The notes below the pieces were generated by a model that saw nothing but the letters and a program-made list of their open reading frames with translations, was not told where the DNA came from and did not search any database. The position numbers and the translations under genes are program-made. Shown one piece after another: positions 47,025 through 55,906 of a DNA stretch of 56,544 nt. Numbering within the stretch: position 1 is the stretch's first letter; each line of letters starts with the position of its first letter. The stretch comes from a virus, in IMG/VR virus record IMGVR_UViG_3300050132_000119, positions 1 through 56,544 of that record. The stretch is one strand, 5' to 3'.

Positions 47025-49846
47025 TTGGAAATCTCCTGTTTAAGAACTGATTCAACCCCGATATTATTTCCGGCAGCATCCTTGATGTACCGGGCAACCC
47101 TTGGTGCGGAATGCGCGATATGAATGCCCGCAAGTCCTTCACCCAACTGAGATAACATTCTCTCAGTATTACCTTGCATTTGGTCAATTATAGGTTGAAT
47201 TACGCTGGCAATATCAATTGGTTGAGGTACCGCAGCAGCAACCTGTGACTGAAGTGCTGCTTGGAGCACCGCAAGTTGAGAATCATTATCCGCGCGACGT
47301 TGATCTCGTTCCAATTCAGCCCGTGCCGCATCATCTGCCCGCTGCTTCTCCTGCTGTGCCTGGAACATATCCATTCTTTGCTGCATTTGAAGTGCATGAC
47401 TTTCGATTGCCGTTGCCATGGTAGTAGCCCGATCATCTGCGTCTTGCTGAGTGCCAATCTTCCATTGTTCAAACTGCTGCTGCTGCTGCGCCATCTGGAC
47501 CTTGTAGTCACGGTCCCGTTGAGACTCATTGGCCTTGAATGCGAGTTGTGCCTGCTCAGATTGAGCCTTAGCCTGCATCTCCTGAGCATCCGTAGCAGAT
47601 TTAGCCTGACCCTTAGCTGCTTCGATAGCCTGCTGACCGGCGATCTGAGCCTGTACATCGGGGTTAACGGGAGGTTTGGGTGCGAATTGTTTCGCAAGTT
47701 GTTGAGCCTGCGTCATCGCTGGCATGATCATGGGAGCCAGAATCTGAGCCATCATCTGGTCTGCAAATGCCGCTCCCTTGGACTCAGCCTGTGCTCGGGT
47801 CATTTGGGCACCCATACTCGGAGCAATCATCTGCATCGCATCGGCAGCACCGTGGGTATGCTTCTTGTAGAAGCTCATCAAGTGGTCCTTCAGGTGCGGC
47901 ATCAGGGGACCAAAAGCCACAGTCCCCACGAGGGGGTTGGCACCGAAGATGGGACTGACAAGGAAGTGCAGATGCGCTTCTAGGTGGGATACGTCATCCT
48001 GCTCGTCGTAGACCTTCAGGGGTGCGGCATCCTCGGAGCAGACCATATAATTCTCATCCAACGCACTCATGCGCCGGGCATCCTTGGGCAGATTCGCCAG
48101 GTCGTCGGGAGAATTGATCTGAAGGAGGCGCAAGGCACGCTGCAGCAAGCGGTCCGTCTTGAAATACTGCTTCAGGTCCGGGTTTCCGGCCAACTGCATG
48201 ACCGCCTGTAACTGAGCGTAACGCTGGGCTTCGCTGAAGATGTTGGGATCGGACACCGGGATAATGTCCATCGGACCCTGGAAATCCTGCCGACTGACAA
48301 CCAGTTCACCCAGTTCCTCAATCGTTTCCTCGTCCGTCATATTCTCGGCATCCAGACGATGCAGAATCTCAAGCTCCTTCTTCAGGGAAGCATGGCAACG
48401 GGCGTGAATGGCGCTGAAATTGACTGATCCATGCTCAATCAGGGCAAGAGCCGTACCCACCGGCATGTCGTTGGATGAGCCCGAGATTGCCTCAGATGCC
48501 GTGGAAATAACCCCTTCGGCCTGGTTCGTGAGCCATTCAAGCAAGTTGAACAGGACGGGAGAGGGTCCGGCAAACGGGAACGGCATGACCACCTTACGGA
48601 TGTCATCTACACCCGGTGGGCAGTCAATCTCGGCTAATTCTGTCGCATTGACCTGGATACTCTGTCCTGCGGTACGCCCACCCTTGAGCTTCAGGCCACC
48701 GGGGAAGTTGCTGATGTGCGCCGAGTCGAGTAGGGCACGCAGGGCTCCAGTGCCCCCAGCAGATAGGGAGCCGATCAGATGAAATAGGCCAACACCCTGA
48801 GCACCGCGCCATGGGATGAAGTTGTACTCCACCATCCAGTGTTTCTTGGCTTGCTGTTCATCATCTTCCTTCCAGTTCCGGTAGAGCCCGAGCACCTTCT
48901 GTGTATCGTTCTCGATATGCAGGATGTAGGGTGCAGTCTTACCCTCAGTGTGGGAATCTCCTTCAATCGGGAGGTCCACGTAACTCATGTAGATTTCACG
49001 CAAGCCCTCATCATTGTAGGCGGTGTCATCCTCGTCATTACCCTCGATCCGCTCATTCGCCTTGCGGGATTCTGACTGATCGCTGAATCCGGGAGGTGTG
49101 GTGGATGAGTTGACATCCCGGTAAAGACCTGAGTCAATCCGGTTCTCATACTCATCCTTGGCGACATACTGGCGATGAGTGACACGGCGGCAGGTATAGA
49201 AGTCCGTTGCGTCATAGGGCATGAACACATCGTCGATGTAGACCGTCTCGGTGCGGGGGCGATCTAGATGGGCATCCCACCACCAGCGCTTATACTGCGA
49301 ACCACCCAGGGGTAACTGACTCAGCAGGCGCTCAAACTCAGCCCGTTGCTCTTGCACTCGGGTCGTGAGTTGCCAGTTCATGTAGTTCTTTTTACGCTCG
49401 GCCTTGTCCACCTTGACATCGTTGGCTTCACCGATGATCTGTGTCTTGCAGGGTCCGGTAGCAGGGAACAGTTCTTTGATGGCGCGGGATGCAAAGTCCA
49501 CGCAGCCCTTGGCAAGCATGGGGTGAACCGCCTTGCTGGACCCATCGAACCCGGCACCTCCGGGAGCATCAGCCCCCAGACCCGTGCGGCGGATACCCTC
49601 AGCATACTGTTTGTCACGGGCGGCACGACTCTCACGATCCGAATCAATCAGTTCTGCCTGATCGGTACCCAATGAGGCAAGGAATCCTTCGGGTAAATAT
49701 TCTGCCAGATTCTCGCTGAAATCAGCAGATTCGTAGGCTTCGTCATCCTCGGGCAAACTCACCAGAGCTGAACCGTCATCCTGTTCCTCCACGCCAAACT
49801 CGGCGGAATCTTCTTCAGGAGTTTCCAACTCGGGTTGATCGTTCAT
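47021..49846 (-). CDS. Portal protein
   Basis: A 941-residue protein in the expected place beside terminase and scaffold genes. An acidic N-terminus is followed by RRTGLGADAPGGAGFDGSSK, AVHPMLAKGCVDFASRAIKE and LFPATGPCKTQ; the body holds QVNATELAEIDCPPGVDDIR and EWLTNQAEGVISTASEAISG, as in large P22-type portals. The last 250 residues are Gln/Ala-rich helix (QMAQQQQQFEQWKIGTQQDA), which would form the barrel reaching into the head. It overlaps the upstream virion gene by ATGA. Confidence 0.85.
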   Translation of the reverse strand: MNDQPELETPEEDSAEFGVEEQDDGSALVSLPEDDEAYESADFSENLAEYLPEGFLASLGTDQAELIDSDRESRAARDKQYAEGIRRTGLGADAPGGAGFDGSSKAVHPMLAKGCVDFASRAIKELFPATGPCKTQIIGEANDVKVDKAERKKNYMNWQLTTRVQEQRAEFERLLSQLPLGGSQYKRWWWDAHLDRPRTETVYIDDVFMPYDATDFYTCRRVTHRQYVAKDEYENRIDSGLYRDVNSSTTPPGFSDQSESRKANERIEGNDEDDTAYNDEGLREIYMSYVDLPIEGDSHTEGKTAPYILHIENDTQKVLGLYRNWKEDDEQQAKKHWMVEYNFIPWRGAQGVGLFHLIGSLSAGGTGALRALLDSAHISNFPGGLKLKGGRTAGQSIQVNATELAEIDCPPGVDDIRKVVMPFPFAGPSPVLFNLLEWLTNQAEGVISTASEAISGSSNDMPVGTALALIEHGSVNFSAIHARCHASLKKELEILHRLDAENMTDEETIEELGELVVSRQDFQGPMDIIPVSDPNIFSEAQRYAQLQAVMQLAGNPDLKQYFKTDRLLQRALRLLQINSPDDLANLPKDARRMSALDENYMVCSEDAAPLKVYDEQDDVSHLEAHLHFLVSPIFGANPLVGTVAFGPLMPHLKDHLMSFYKKHTHGAADAMQMIAPSMGAQMTRAQAESKGAAFADQMMAQILAPMIMPAMTQAQQLAKQFAPKPPVNPDVQAQIAGQQAIEAAKGQAKSATDAQEMQAKAQSEQAQLAFKANESQRDRDYKVQMAQQQQQFEQWKIGTQQDADDRATTMATAIESHALQMQQRMDMFQAQQEKQRADDAARAELERDQRRADNDSQLAVLQAALQSQVAAAVPQPIDIASVIQPIIDQMQGNTERMLSQLGEGLAGIHIAHSAPRVARYIKDAAGNNIGVESVLKQEISK

Positions 49847-51792
49847 TTCGTACCCTTGGGTGTATTCTGCTTAACCATTCCAAGAGCCTGGGGAAGGGTA
49901 AGCGTTCCATTGGACTGATCCACTAATGCCTGAGCCATAGGCATTAGTTTATTTTCGTCGATTGTAGCACCAGGATTCAGGAAGCTCAAATCTACAGCAG
50001 GTAAGTGGTTTGCCTGCTGCTGCGGGAGTGGTGCAATTGTCTGAGTTGGAGTTACTGTTGACTTTGGTGTAACGGGTACATTGGGAATTACTGGGGCGTT
50101 CGGTATTGCTCCAGAGGGTGTTTCCACCGGAGGTAATCCGGCTTCCGCAGGGACTTGACCATAGAGAGTACCACTGAGAGGTGCTTCCCCTGGGGTAGTC
50201 TGAGTACCATCCGCCAATCGACCGTCTGTGGGATTCGAGTTATCCTGAGTTCCCGTGACAAATACGGTACTCAGATTAGGAACCCCACCACCCATATCCG
50301 GGCTAGTCTGGGTTCCATTCGCCAAGCGACCATCTGTGGGGTTGGAATTAGGATCTGCGATAGCCTGAGTCAATGCTCCTGGGGCATTCAGTGCAGAATC
50401 AGCAGCGGCATTATTTGCAATCGTAGTCGGATCAAACTGAGCCAAGTAATCAGGACTGCTGATATTATCAGGGAGTGCATAGGCAGCAGGGTTTTGGTTT
50501 GGTCCATCAGTCAGCGACAGCGCGTCTGCAGTAGCCTGAGTGTCGCTGACTGAAGATGAGGGGTCTGACGAGTTGATAGCTTGAGTCAATGCTCCACCAT
50601 ATTTACTTGCAGTGCCGAGCCCCGCACCGATGATGCTTAACGGGTTGCCGCTGTTGATGGCACGAGCATCGTTGTACACCGTATTCATATCCGAGGTCTT
50701 CACCCCACCAATATCTGAGGGTACTTGGCCCGAGGCATTGGCACCACTGATGAATGCATTCAGGTAATCCCCATGGGCGGCGGAGTTGGCGGCATTGATA
50801 CCAGAGGCAACATCGCCATAACCAGCAAGCCCTACAGCACCCGAGAGCGCTCCGATAGGATTACCGTTTGCCAGTGAGTTGGCGATCTGAGCGCCCTGGA
50901 TAAAGGGTTTGGCTGTGGTGTATGCCGACTGGAGGCTGGATAGGGCACCGGTACCACCTGTAGCTGCAGTAGTGCCCCCACCTAGCGCTGACCCAGCGGC
51001 ACCGATGGAGTTTGCCCCAGCACCCGCATCGGCGGCAAGATCCATACCGGATACGGCTGCTCCACCGGCACCTCCTAGGAAAGCCCCGGCAAGCGCACCC
51101 CCAGATACAGCAAGTCCACCAGCCATGGCGATGTCGGCTAGAGGAACTTTGTTCCAGAAGTTATCCACTGAGCCCCAGAAGCCACCTTCTGCTTGAGGTG
51201 CAGCCTGAATCCCTGCATCAGCACCCTTGTTAGTGTAATACTGAGTTGCCCCATTCGGAGCAGCAACCTGGAATGCTGACGGTAACACCTGACCATCTGC
51301 TGCAGTAGATCCCGCCATCTGAGGAATCCACTGGAGTCCGGGAGTATTTGCTATCGCCGCGACACCAGGATTCGCTTTCAGGTAGTCTTGGTACCCTGCT
51401 GCGGTCTGTGCTGCGGTCGGTTGGGTATAAGTAGTGGTATCGGGCGCATACGTGGCTACATCGCCATTCAGACCTGTGTATTCACCGGGAACAGTGGTCG
51501 TGGTCCCTAGCGCCTGATATTCTGGCGTACTACTGAACCAATCTGGTACCGTGACAGGACGATTGTTGTCCGCGGCTGAGGATAAGGTGGGCCTTGCAGT
51601 GAGTGCGCTACTAGATTGAGTCACGACGGGAGCCGAGATAGCCTGAGTCAGGGCACCCTGAGATGACTGCTGACCACCCAGCATCGAATCGACCTGAGCC
51701 TGGCTGTAATCGTTCATCATGTCACCGACACTGGAGTACCCCATCTGGTCAGCCAGTTGGGATGTGGCGAGTTGTGATGCGCTGAGGCTCAT
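49843..51792 (-). CDS. Virion/ejection-type protein with three GALTQAI motifs
   Basis: A 649-residue Ala/Gly/Ser/Asn-rich protein. It has the motif three times (SSQGALTQAIS, YGGALTQAIN, APGALTQAIA), a glycine-rich hydrophobic centre (MAGGLAVSGGALAGAFLGGA) and a duplicated segment SNPTDGRLANGTQT / SNPTDGRLADGTQT near residues 490-530. The C-terminus is short and helical (PMAQALVDQSNGTLTLPQAL). It lies between portal and ART genes, which suits a protein loaded into the head. No enzyme domain was recognised. Confidence 0.62.
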   Translation of the reverse strand: MSLSASQLATSQLADQMGYSSVGDMMNDYSQAQVDSMLGGQQSSQGALTQAISAPVVTQSSSALTARPTLSSAADNNRPVTVPDWFSSTPEYQALGTTTTVPGEYTGLNGDVATYAPDTTTYTQPTAAQTAAGYQDYLKANPGVAAIANTPGLQWIPQMAGSTAADGQVLPSAFQVAAPNGATQYYTNKGADAGIQAAPQAEGGFWGSVDNFWNKVPLADIAMAGGLAVSGGALAGAFLGGAGGAAVSGMDLAADAGAGANSIGAAGSALGGGTTAATGGTGALSSLQSAYTTAKPFIQGAQIANSLANGNPIGALSGAVGLAGYGDVASGINAANSAAHGDYLNAFISGANASGQVPSDIGGVKTSDMNTVYNDARAINSGNPLSIIGAGLGTASKYGGALTQAINSSDPSSSVSDTQATADALSLTDGPNQNPAAYALPDNISSPDYLAQFDPTTIANNAAADSALNAPGALTQAIADPNSNPTDGRLANGTQTSPDMGGGVPNLSTVFVTGTQDNSNPTDGRLADGTQTTPGEAPLSGTLYGQVPAEAGLPPVETPSGAIPNAPVIPNVPVTPKSTVTPTQTIAPLPQQQANHLPAVDLSFLNPGATIDENKLMPMAQALVDQSNGTLTLPQALGMVKQNTPKGTK

Positions 51793-53297
51793 GATCCCAC
51801 CCCCGAATCCGCCATCTGACCCATGAACGCATGATCATCCGGGGTCAGCGTCATGGGGTCCGTGTGTTGGAGAATGTGGTGACGGATCATGTGGTCCAGG
51901 AGGACCAGGCCACCTTTGGCGAAGGGTTGGGGTGGGGTGTCTGCTATCATATTTGATGTTTCCGGACCCGTGGGTGCTGTGGTTGCGGAGGGTGGGACGT
52001 TCCCCGTGGGCACACCATTCCGATACAAGATAGTCAGATTCCTTTCTTCTCCGGGGAATACGACATAGTTTGAGGTTCCCGTTCCCGCACCTCGTGAACC
52101 GCCATCCAGATACTTGATTCCAGGGATTCCTTGGTCACTCAGAAACTGAGACGCCGCTGCCCTACTACCGAACTGAGATGCCAAAGTATCGTACGCCTGT
52201 TGTCCCGAGGTGCCTTCAGGTGTTATTGCTCTACTCGCAATTGGCCCAAGTACTGGGTGAGTCAGTCGTGTGGGAAACTGGTCATTAAGGCGTTGCTGGA
52301 TTCCAGCACGTTCCGCAACATCCTGAGTAATGGCGGGATGATTTATCAGTAGTGCCTGTACGTCAGGATGCTGATCACTCAGAGGTTTATCCCAATCAAG
52401 CATCTTGGCGATGTGGGTGTCAGGAGTATCCACCTTGTAGAGTGAGCCAAGGTTATTAAGTGCAGCCTGGGTCCGAGGGTCGATATCGTATTGCGCGGGG
52501 TTGCGAAGGAGTTGCTGAACTGCCTGATGGGGATAATCAAACCCAAAGTTACCTTCACTCTGCACAGAATCAAGTAATTCGCGTTGAGGGGGCGTCAGTG
52601 AGGTGTCTTGAGCAATTAGACGAGATACGTCTGAATAATCATCATCGGGACCATAGATACCCTTAATCTTGCTGATTAGAGCCTTATCGGATAGTGCAGT
52701 CTGATATCCACCCGCAACCACAGGATTCTCAGCCAAGTACAGCCCATGTCCATAAGCCTGAGCCCCCTCACCCGTTCCAATCTTGGAGGCATCGAATGCG
52801 TCAAAGTTGTGTGGGGAACCATGCCAAGTAATTGCACCCCTCTGCGCTGCCAGTGACCCAGACGGAACCATCTTCTCCGCAGCCATAGCGGTAGCGAGTC
52901 CCTTGAGTCCGGGGAGCATCTGCAGCGCAGTACCAATAGGGAATGTCATCGCGGCACCCTGTTTACGGGCATCGTAACCAGGCTCCATGACCGATCCTTC
53001 GAGTTGATCAGGTGCGGTACCCATGAGCCCGGCAAGAGCGCCATAAACGCGGGGGAGGGATTCTCTGAGATTACTATTGTCCACATCACTCGGCAAAACA
53101 TTGGTCTGAGTGAGCAGATTCCGGGATTGGGTCAATGGACCTTGGACAGGGCCACCGGAAGCGAAATTCTTAGCCTTTTTGTCAGCGTTGAAGAATTCCT
53201 GACCCACGGAGACCGGGACTCCTGCCTTTCTCGCAAACCGTGGATCGTGCGCGATAGCGGCCATGAAATCATGCTGCGGTTTACTTTTGCTGGGCAT
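51789..53297 (-). CDS. Virion protein with ADP-ribosyltransferase domain (ART-PolyVal type)
   Basis: A 502-residue protein. Residues of about 155-420 match the ADP-ribosyltransferase domain of phage polyvalent proteins: GAITWHGSPHNFDAFDASKI (H159), GTGEGAQAYGHGLYLAE, YKVDTPDTHIAKMLDWDKPL, and GIPGIKYLDGGSRGAGTGTS followed by NYVVFPGEE, which may hold the catalytic acid. The first 60 residues carry FASGGPVQGPLTQS, the same motif module as other virion proteins here, and FAKGGLV occurs near the end. Position between terminase and portal suggests packaging in the virion and delivery to the host. Confidence 0.75.
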   Translation of the reverse strand: MPSKSKPQHDFMAAIAHDPRFARKAGVPVSVGQEFFNADKKAKNFASGGPVQGPLTQSRNLLTQTNVLPSDVDNSNLRESLPRVYGALAGLMGTAPDQLEGSVMEPGYDARKQGAAMTFPIGTALQMLPGLKGLATAMAAEKMVPSGSLAAQRGAITWHGSPHNFDAFDASKIGTGEGAQAYGHGLYLAENPVVAGGYQTALSDKALISKIKGIYGPDDDYSDVSRLIAQDTSLTPPQRELLDSVQSEGNFGFDYPHQAVQQLLRNPAQYDIDPRTQAALNNLGSLYKVDTPDTHIAKMLDWDKPLSDQHPDVQALLINHPAITQDVAERAGIQQRLNDQFPTRLTHPVLGPIASRAITPEGTSGQQAYDTLASQFGSRAAASQFLSDQGIPGIKYLDGGSRGAGTGTSNYVVFPGEERNLTILYRNGVPTGNVPPSATTAPTGPETSNMIADTPPQPFAKGGLVLLDHMIRHHILQHTDPMTLTPDDHAFMGQMADSGVGS

Positions 53298-53339
53298 AGG
53301 GGAGTCCCTCGATTATTGAATCATGTGGGGATTCTACAC

Positions 53340-54953
53340 CTAACCGTAAGGATTCACCCGAGCTTCTCGTTTCTTCAACTCGCGCTCATTGTCCACTTCC
53401 ACGTCCTCGGGAGATATTACAGGCATATCCAGTTGCCCAGTATCCCGAGCATAGATAACGAATTGGGTAAAAATATCCACCATTTCATCATGTTCGGCGT
53501 TCGGGAACTGTTCAAGTTGCTCAAAGAATTGATTTACCCAGGTTCTGGGCTTACCTTTATGTTTAGGTGACTCAAGTACCCAGAATATATCATTCTCAAG
53601 GAATGGTGCAGCCAGGTGAGCACGGGCAGTTTTGTCACTTTTTCCAGGGTTATATGCAAATACGGGAATATTACTCATCCGCATATCCTGGATAAGTGAT
53701 TGTCCACTGCCCTTATTTTCAATTAGCATAATATCGGCCCGGCGCGACGGTTTCATCACGTTGTTGCGTTCTCCCGCATACCTGGCCGACCAATCATCCA
53801 CCACACGTTGTTTTAATTGTGGGTAACCAAGATGCTCATTCCAACAATCCAAAAGTAATACGTGCCTTTTCTTCTCATATTCAAATATCCCAAATACACC
53901 ACAACCAGTTGGATCACCACTCGTTTTTTCGGTAAATGCTGTGTCATAACTTTGCGCGCAGAAAACTAGGTCCGGTAGCATTTTGTCATGGGACCACAAT
54001 CTGAAGTTACCAATCTTCAGTATTCCGCCACCCGCAGGAGCAGGTCTCTGTTGTAGTTGACCAGCGGTACCGTAACTCCCCAAAGTAATCTCTAGTTCCC
54101 GTACAGTCTTCTCAGGGAATCTTTCAGGCCAGAGTAATTCACCCTCCACGGTGCGAGGATCTTTGAATCCAATTGACGTAGTCTTCATCCGACTCAATTC
54201 TGCGCGCATCGGCAGCATCAAATGGTCCCAGCCACCAGCTTTCAACACTTCACCTGAAAGATCATTAGCATGGAGGCGCTGCATAATCAAAACTATAGGT
54301 GAAGTCATCGGATTATTCAATCGAGTAATAATACCTTCATTGAATGTAATCAGAGTAGCTTCACGCTCTGCTTCTGAATTAGCACCTTGCCTATCGTGAG
54401 GATCATCAATTAGGACACAATCGCCTCCCGACCCCATTACTCCACCGGTCATGCCAAATGCTTGGCGAAATCCGCCGCAATTGTTCTCGAATTTTTGTTT
54501 TTGGTTTTGATCGCCTGATAATTGGAATCTGTCCCCCCAATGCTTCAGGAACAATGGCGAAGTAATTACTCTTCGCATTTTCAGCGAGTCTCGTACTGCC
54601 AGATTCTCAGCATACGACCCACACAGCCATTGAAATGAAGGAGTCTTGAGCCACACCCAGGCGGGCCAGGCTACGCTGACCAAGGTGCTCTTGGAGGTCC
54701 GGAAGGGTACGTTGACCAGCAACCGGCGAATCTGACCTGCTGAAACGGCCTCTAAATGTTCGGCAATCGCATGCAAGTGCCAATTGTCCACAAAGGGTCT
54801 GTCACCCTCCACAGCGGGCCACACAATGTCTCTGTAGAACGCGAACAGCGACTTCTCGGCATTCACTGCAACACTCGATTTGAGAAGTTCATGGAGCTTG
54901 ACCAACTGGTCCACGCTCATGGCATCCAGGGTTGCGGGGTCAATATCAAACAT
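53340..54953 (-). CDS. Terminase large subunit
   Basis: A 537-residue packaging motor and nuclease. The ATPase part has a variant Walker A (LLVNVPFRTSKST, about 79-90), Walker B CVLIDDPHD (D183, D184), and SPIVLIMQRLHANDLSG. The nuclease part has SYDTAFT, MLIENKGSGQSLIQDM and EHDEMVDIFTQF, which provide the acidic metal ligands. The end overlaps no gene; the start overlaps the small subunit by 8 bases. Confidence 0.93.
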   Translation of the reverse strand: MFDIDPATLDAMSVDQLVKLHELLKSSVAVNAEKSLFAFYRDIVWPAVEGDRPFVDNWHLHAIAEHLEAVSAGQIRRLLVNVPFRTSKSTLVSVAWPAWVWLKTPSFQWLCGSYAENLAVRDSLKMRRVITSPLFLKHWGDRFQLSGDQNQKQKFENNCGGFRQAFGMTGGVMGSGGDCVLIDDPHDRQGANSEAEREATLITFNEGIITRLNNPMTSPIVLIMQRLHANDLSGEVLKAGGWDHLMLPMRAELSRMKTTSIGFKDPRTVEGELLWPERFPEKTVRELEITLGSYGTAGQLQQRPAPAGGGILKIGNFRLWSHDKMLPDLVFCAQSYDTAFTEKTSGDPTGCGVFGIFEYEKKRHVLLLDCWNEHLGYPQLKQRVVDDWSARYAGERNNVMKPSRRADIMLIENKGSGQSLIQDMRMSNIPVFAYNPGKSDKTARAHLAAPFLENDIFWVLESPKHKGKPRTWVNQFFEQLEQFPNAEHDEMVDIFTQFVIYARDTGQLDMPVISPEDVEVDNERELKKREARVNPYG

Positions 54954-55524
54954 CGATCACATCACCCTTCGGTAAATACGCGCCCGAATTGTTAACCTGC
55001 TTGAGCAACCCCAGAATCTCGCTCTTGATATCGGATTCCGACTTCCGGGTCTCCACCACCGCAGTCATATCAATCTTGGTCGATTCCCCATACTTCTTCC
55101 GATTGTGGGCGCTCATGAGCCATTTTCGGGTATCGATTCTCAGCTTGGACCGATTAACGTCCTCCATCGAGTCCGTGGCATCCGATATCCCGATAATCTC
55201 ACCTGCCCATACCTCGGTCCTCAGTTCCTCCGCAGCCTCGTACTGCGCCCTGCGATTCTTATCGGCCTTGATCCACTTCATGAAGTCACTCTGCTCGAAC
55301 TGCCGCAGATCATTGTCCAGAGCCGACTTCATGGTCATCCCGGCAGCGATCTTCTCCAGGACAGTTTCAAACAATATCGGATATTGGACAAGCACGAGAG
55401 CCCGCTTCTCCTTTTCAGGATTGAGGATTAGTGCGGGCACCAGCGGGTCAGGAACCGGGTTAGAGGAAACCGGATTCAACCAATCGGGGACCGCATTATC
55501 TGCGGATTGTGCGATGGGGGTCAT
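54946..55524 (-). CDS. Terminase small subunit-like protein
   Basis: A 192-residue protein starting MTPIAQSADNAVPDWLNPVS. A helix-turn-helix-like part (VLEKIAAGMTMKSALDNDLR, FMKWIKADKNRRAQYEAAEE) is followed by a helical oligomerisation part (SKLRIDTRKWLMSAHNRKKY), as in small terminase subunits that recognise the packaging site. ATG 55524 is preferred to 55572, which would overlap the upstream gene. Its position directly before the large subunit supports the call. Confidence 0.75.
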   Translation of the reverse strand: MTPIAQSADNAVPDWLNPVSSNPVPDPLVPALILNPEKEKRALVLVQYPILFETVLEKIAAGMTMKSALDNDLRQFEQSDFMKWIKADKNRRAQYEAAEELRTEVWAGEIIGISDATDSMEDVNRSKLRIDTRKWLMSAHNRKKYGESTKIDMTAVVETRKSESDIKSEILGLLKQVNNSGAYLPKGDVIDV

Positions 55525-55537
55525 ACCCCACACTTTA

Positions 55538-55906
55538 TCAGAACTCGCTGTGATACCCAATAGCTGCGCCACCCTTTATAGGAGCCATGTACCAGTGGGT
55601 AAAGTAGGCACCGGTCAGGCTCCCCACCAGATCGTAGGCCATGGAATAGTATTCACACCGCATCCCAGGCATCTCGATTTTGTAAATCTCCCGACCAGCG
55701 CCCACTGCGAGTCCCGCTCCAACACCGTACCAGAAGTTACCCGTGGTCGCAGTAACCACTGAGGAAACAGCAGCGGTCCCAGCGAAGTGCAGCATCTTAT
55801 TGGTCGAGTAACTGGGTCCAGGAATACACCCGCCACCATCAGCATGTGCGAGTTGGGTGCACAGCAATGAGGATAAAAGAACCAAGGCGTTGATTAGTTT
55901 GCTCAT
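55538..55906 (-). CDS. Exported/envelope protein, YfiM-like
   Basis: A 122-residue protein with a cleavable signal peptide (MSKLINALVLLSSLLCTQLA, then HADGG). The mature part has KMLHFAGTAAVSSVVTATTG, WYGVGAGLAVGAGREIYK and AYDLVGSLTGAYFTHWY, a pattern like YfiM/DUF2279 proteins (D/K-x-L-H-F ... G-x-E-I-[YD]). It could sit in the periplasm and affect entry or exclusion. ATG 55906 is chosen because the signal peptide starts there. Confidence 0.62.
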   Translation of the reverse strand: MSKLINALVLLSSLLCTQLAHADGGGCIPGPSYSTNKMLHFAGTAAVSSVVTATTGNFWYGVGAGLAVGAGREIYKIEMPGMRCEYYSMAYDLVGSLTGAYFTHWYMAPIKGGAAIGYHSEF

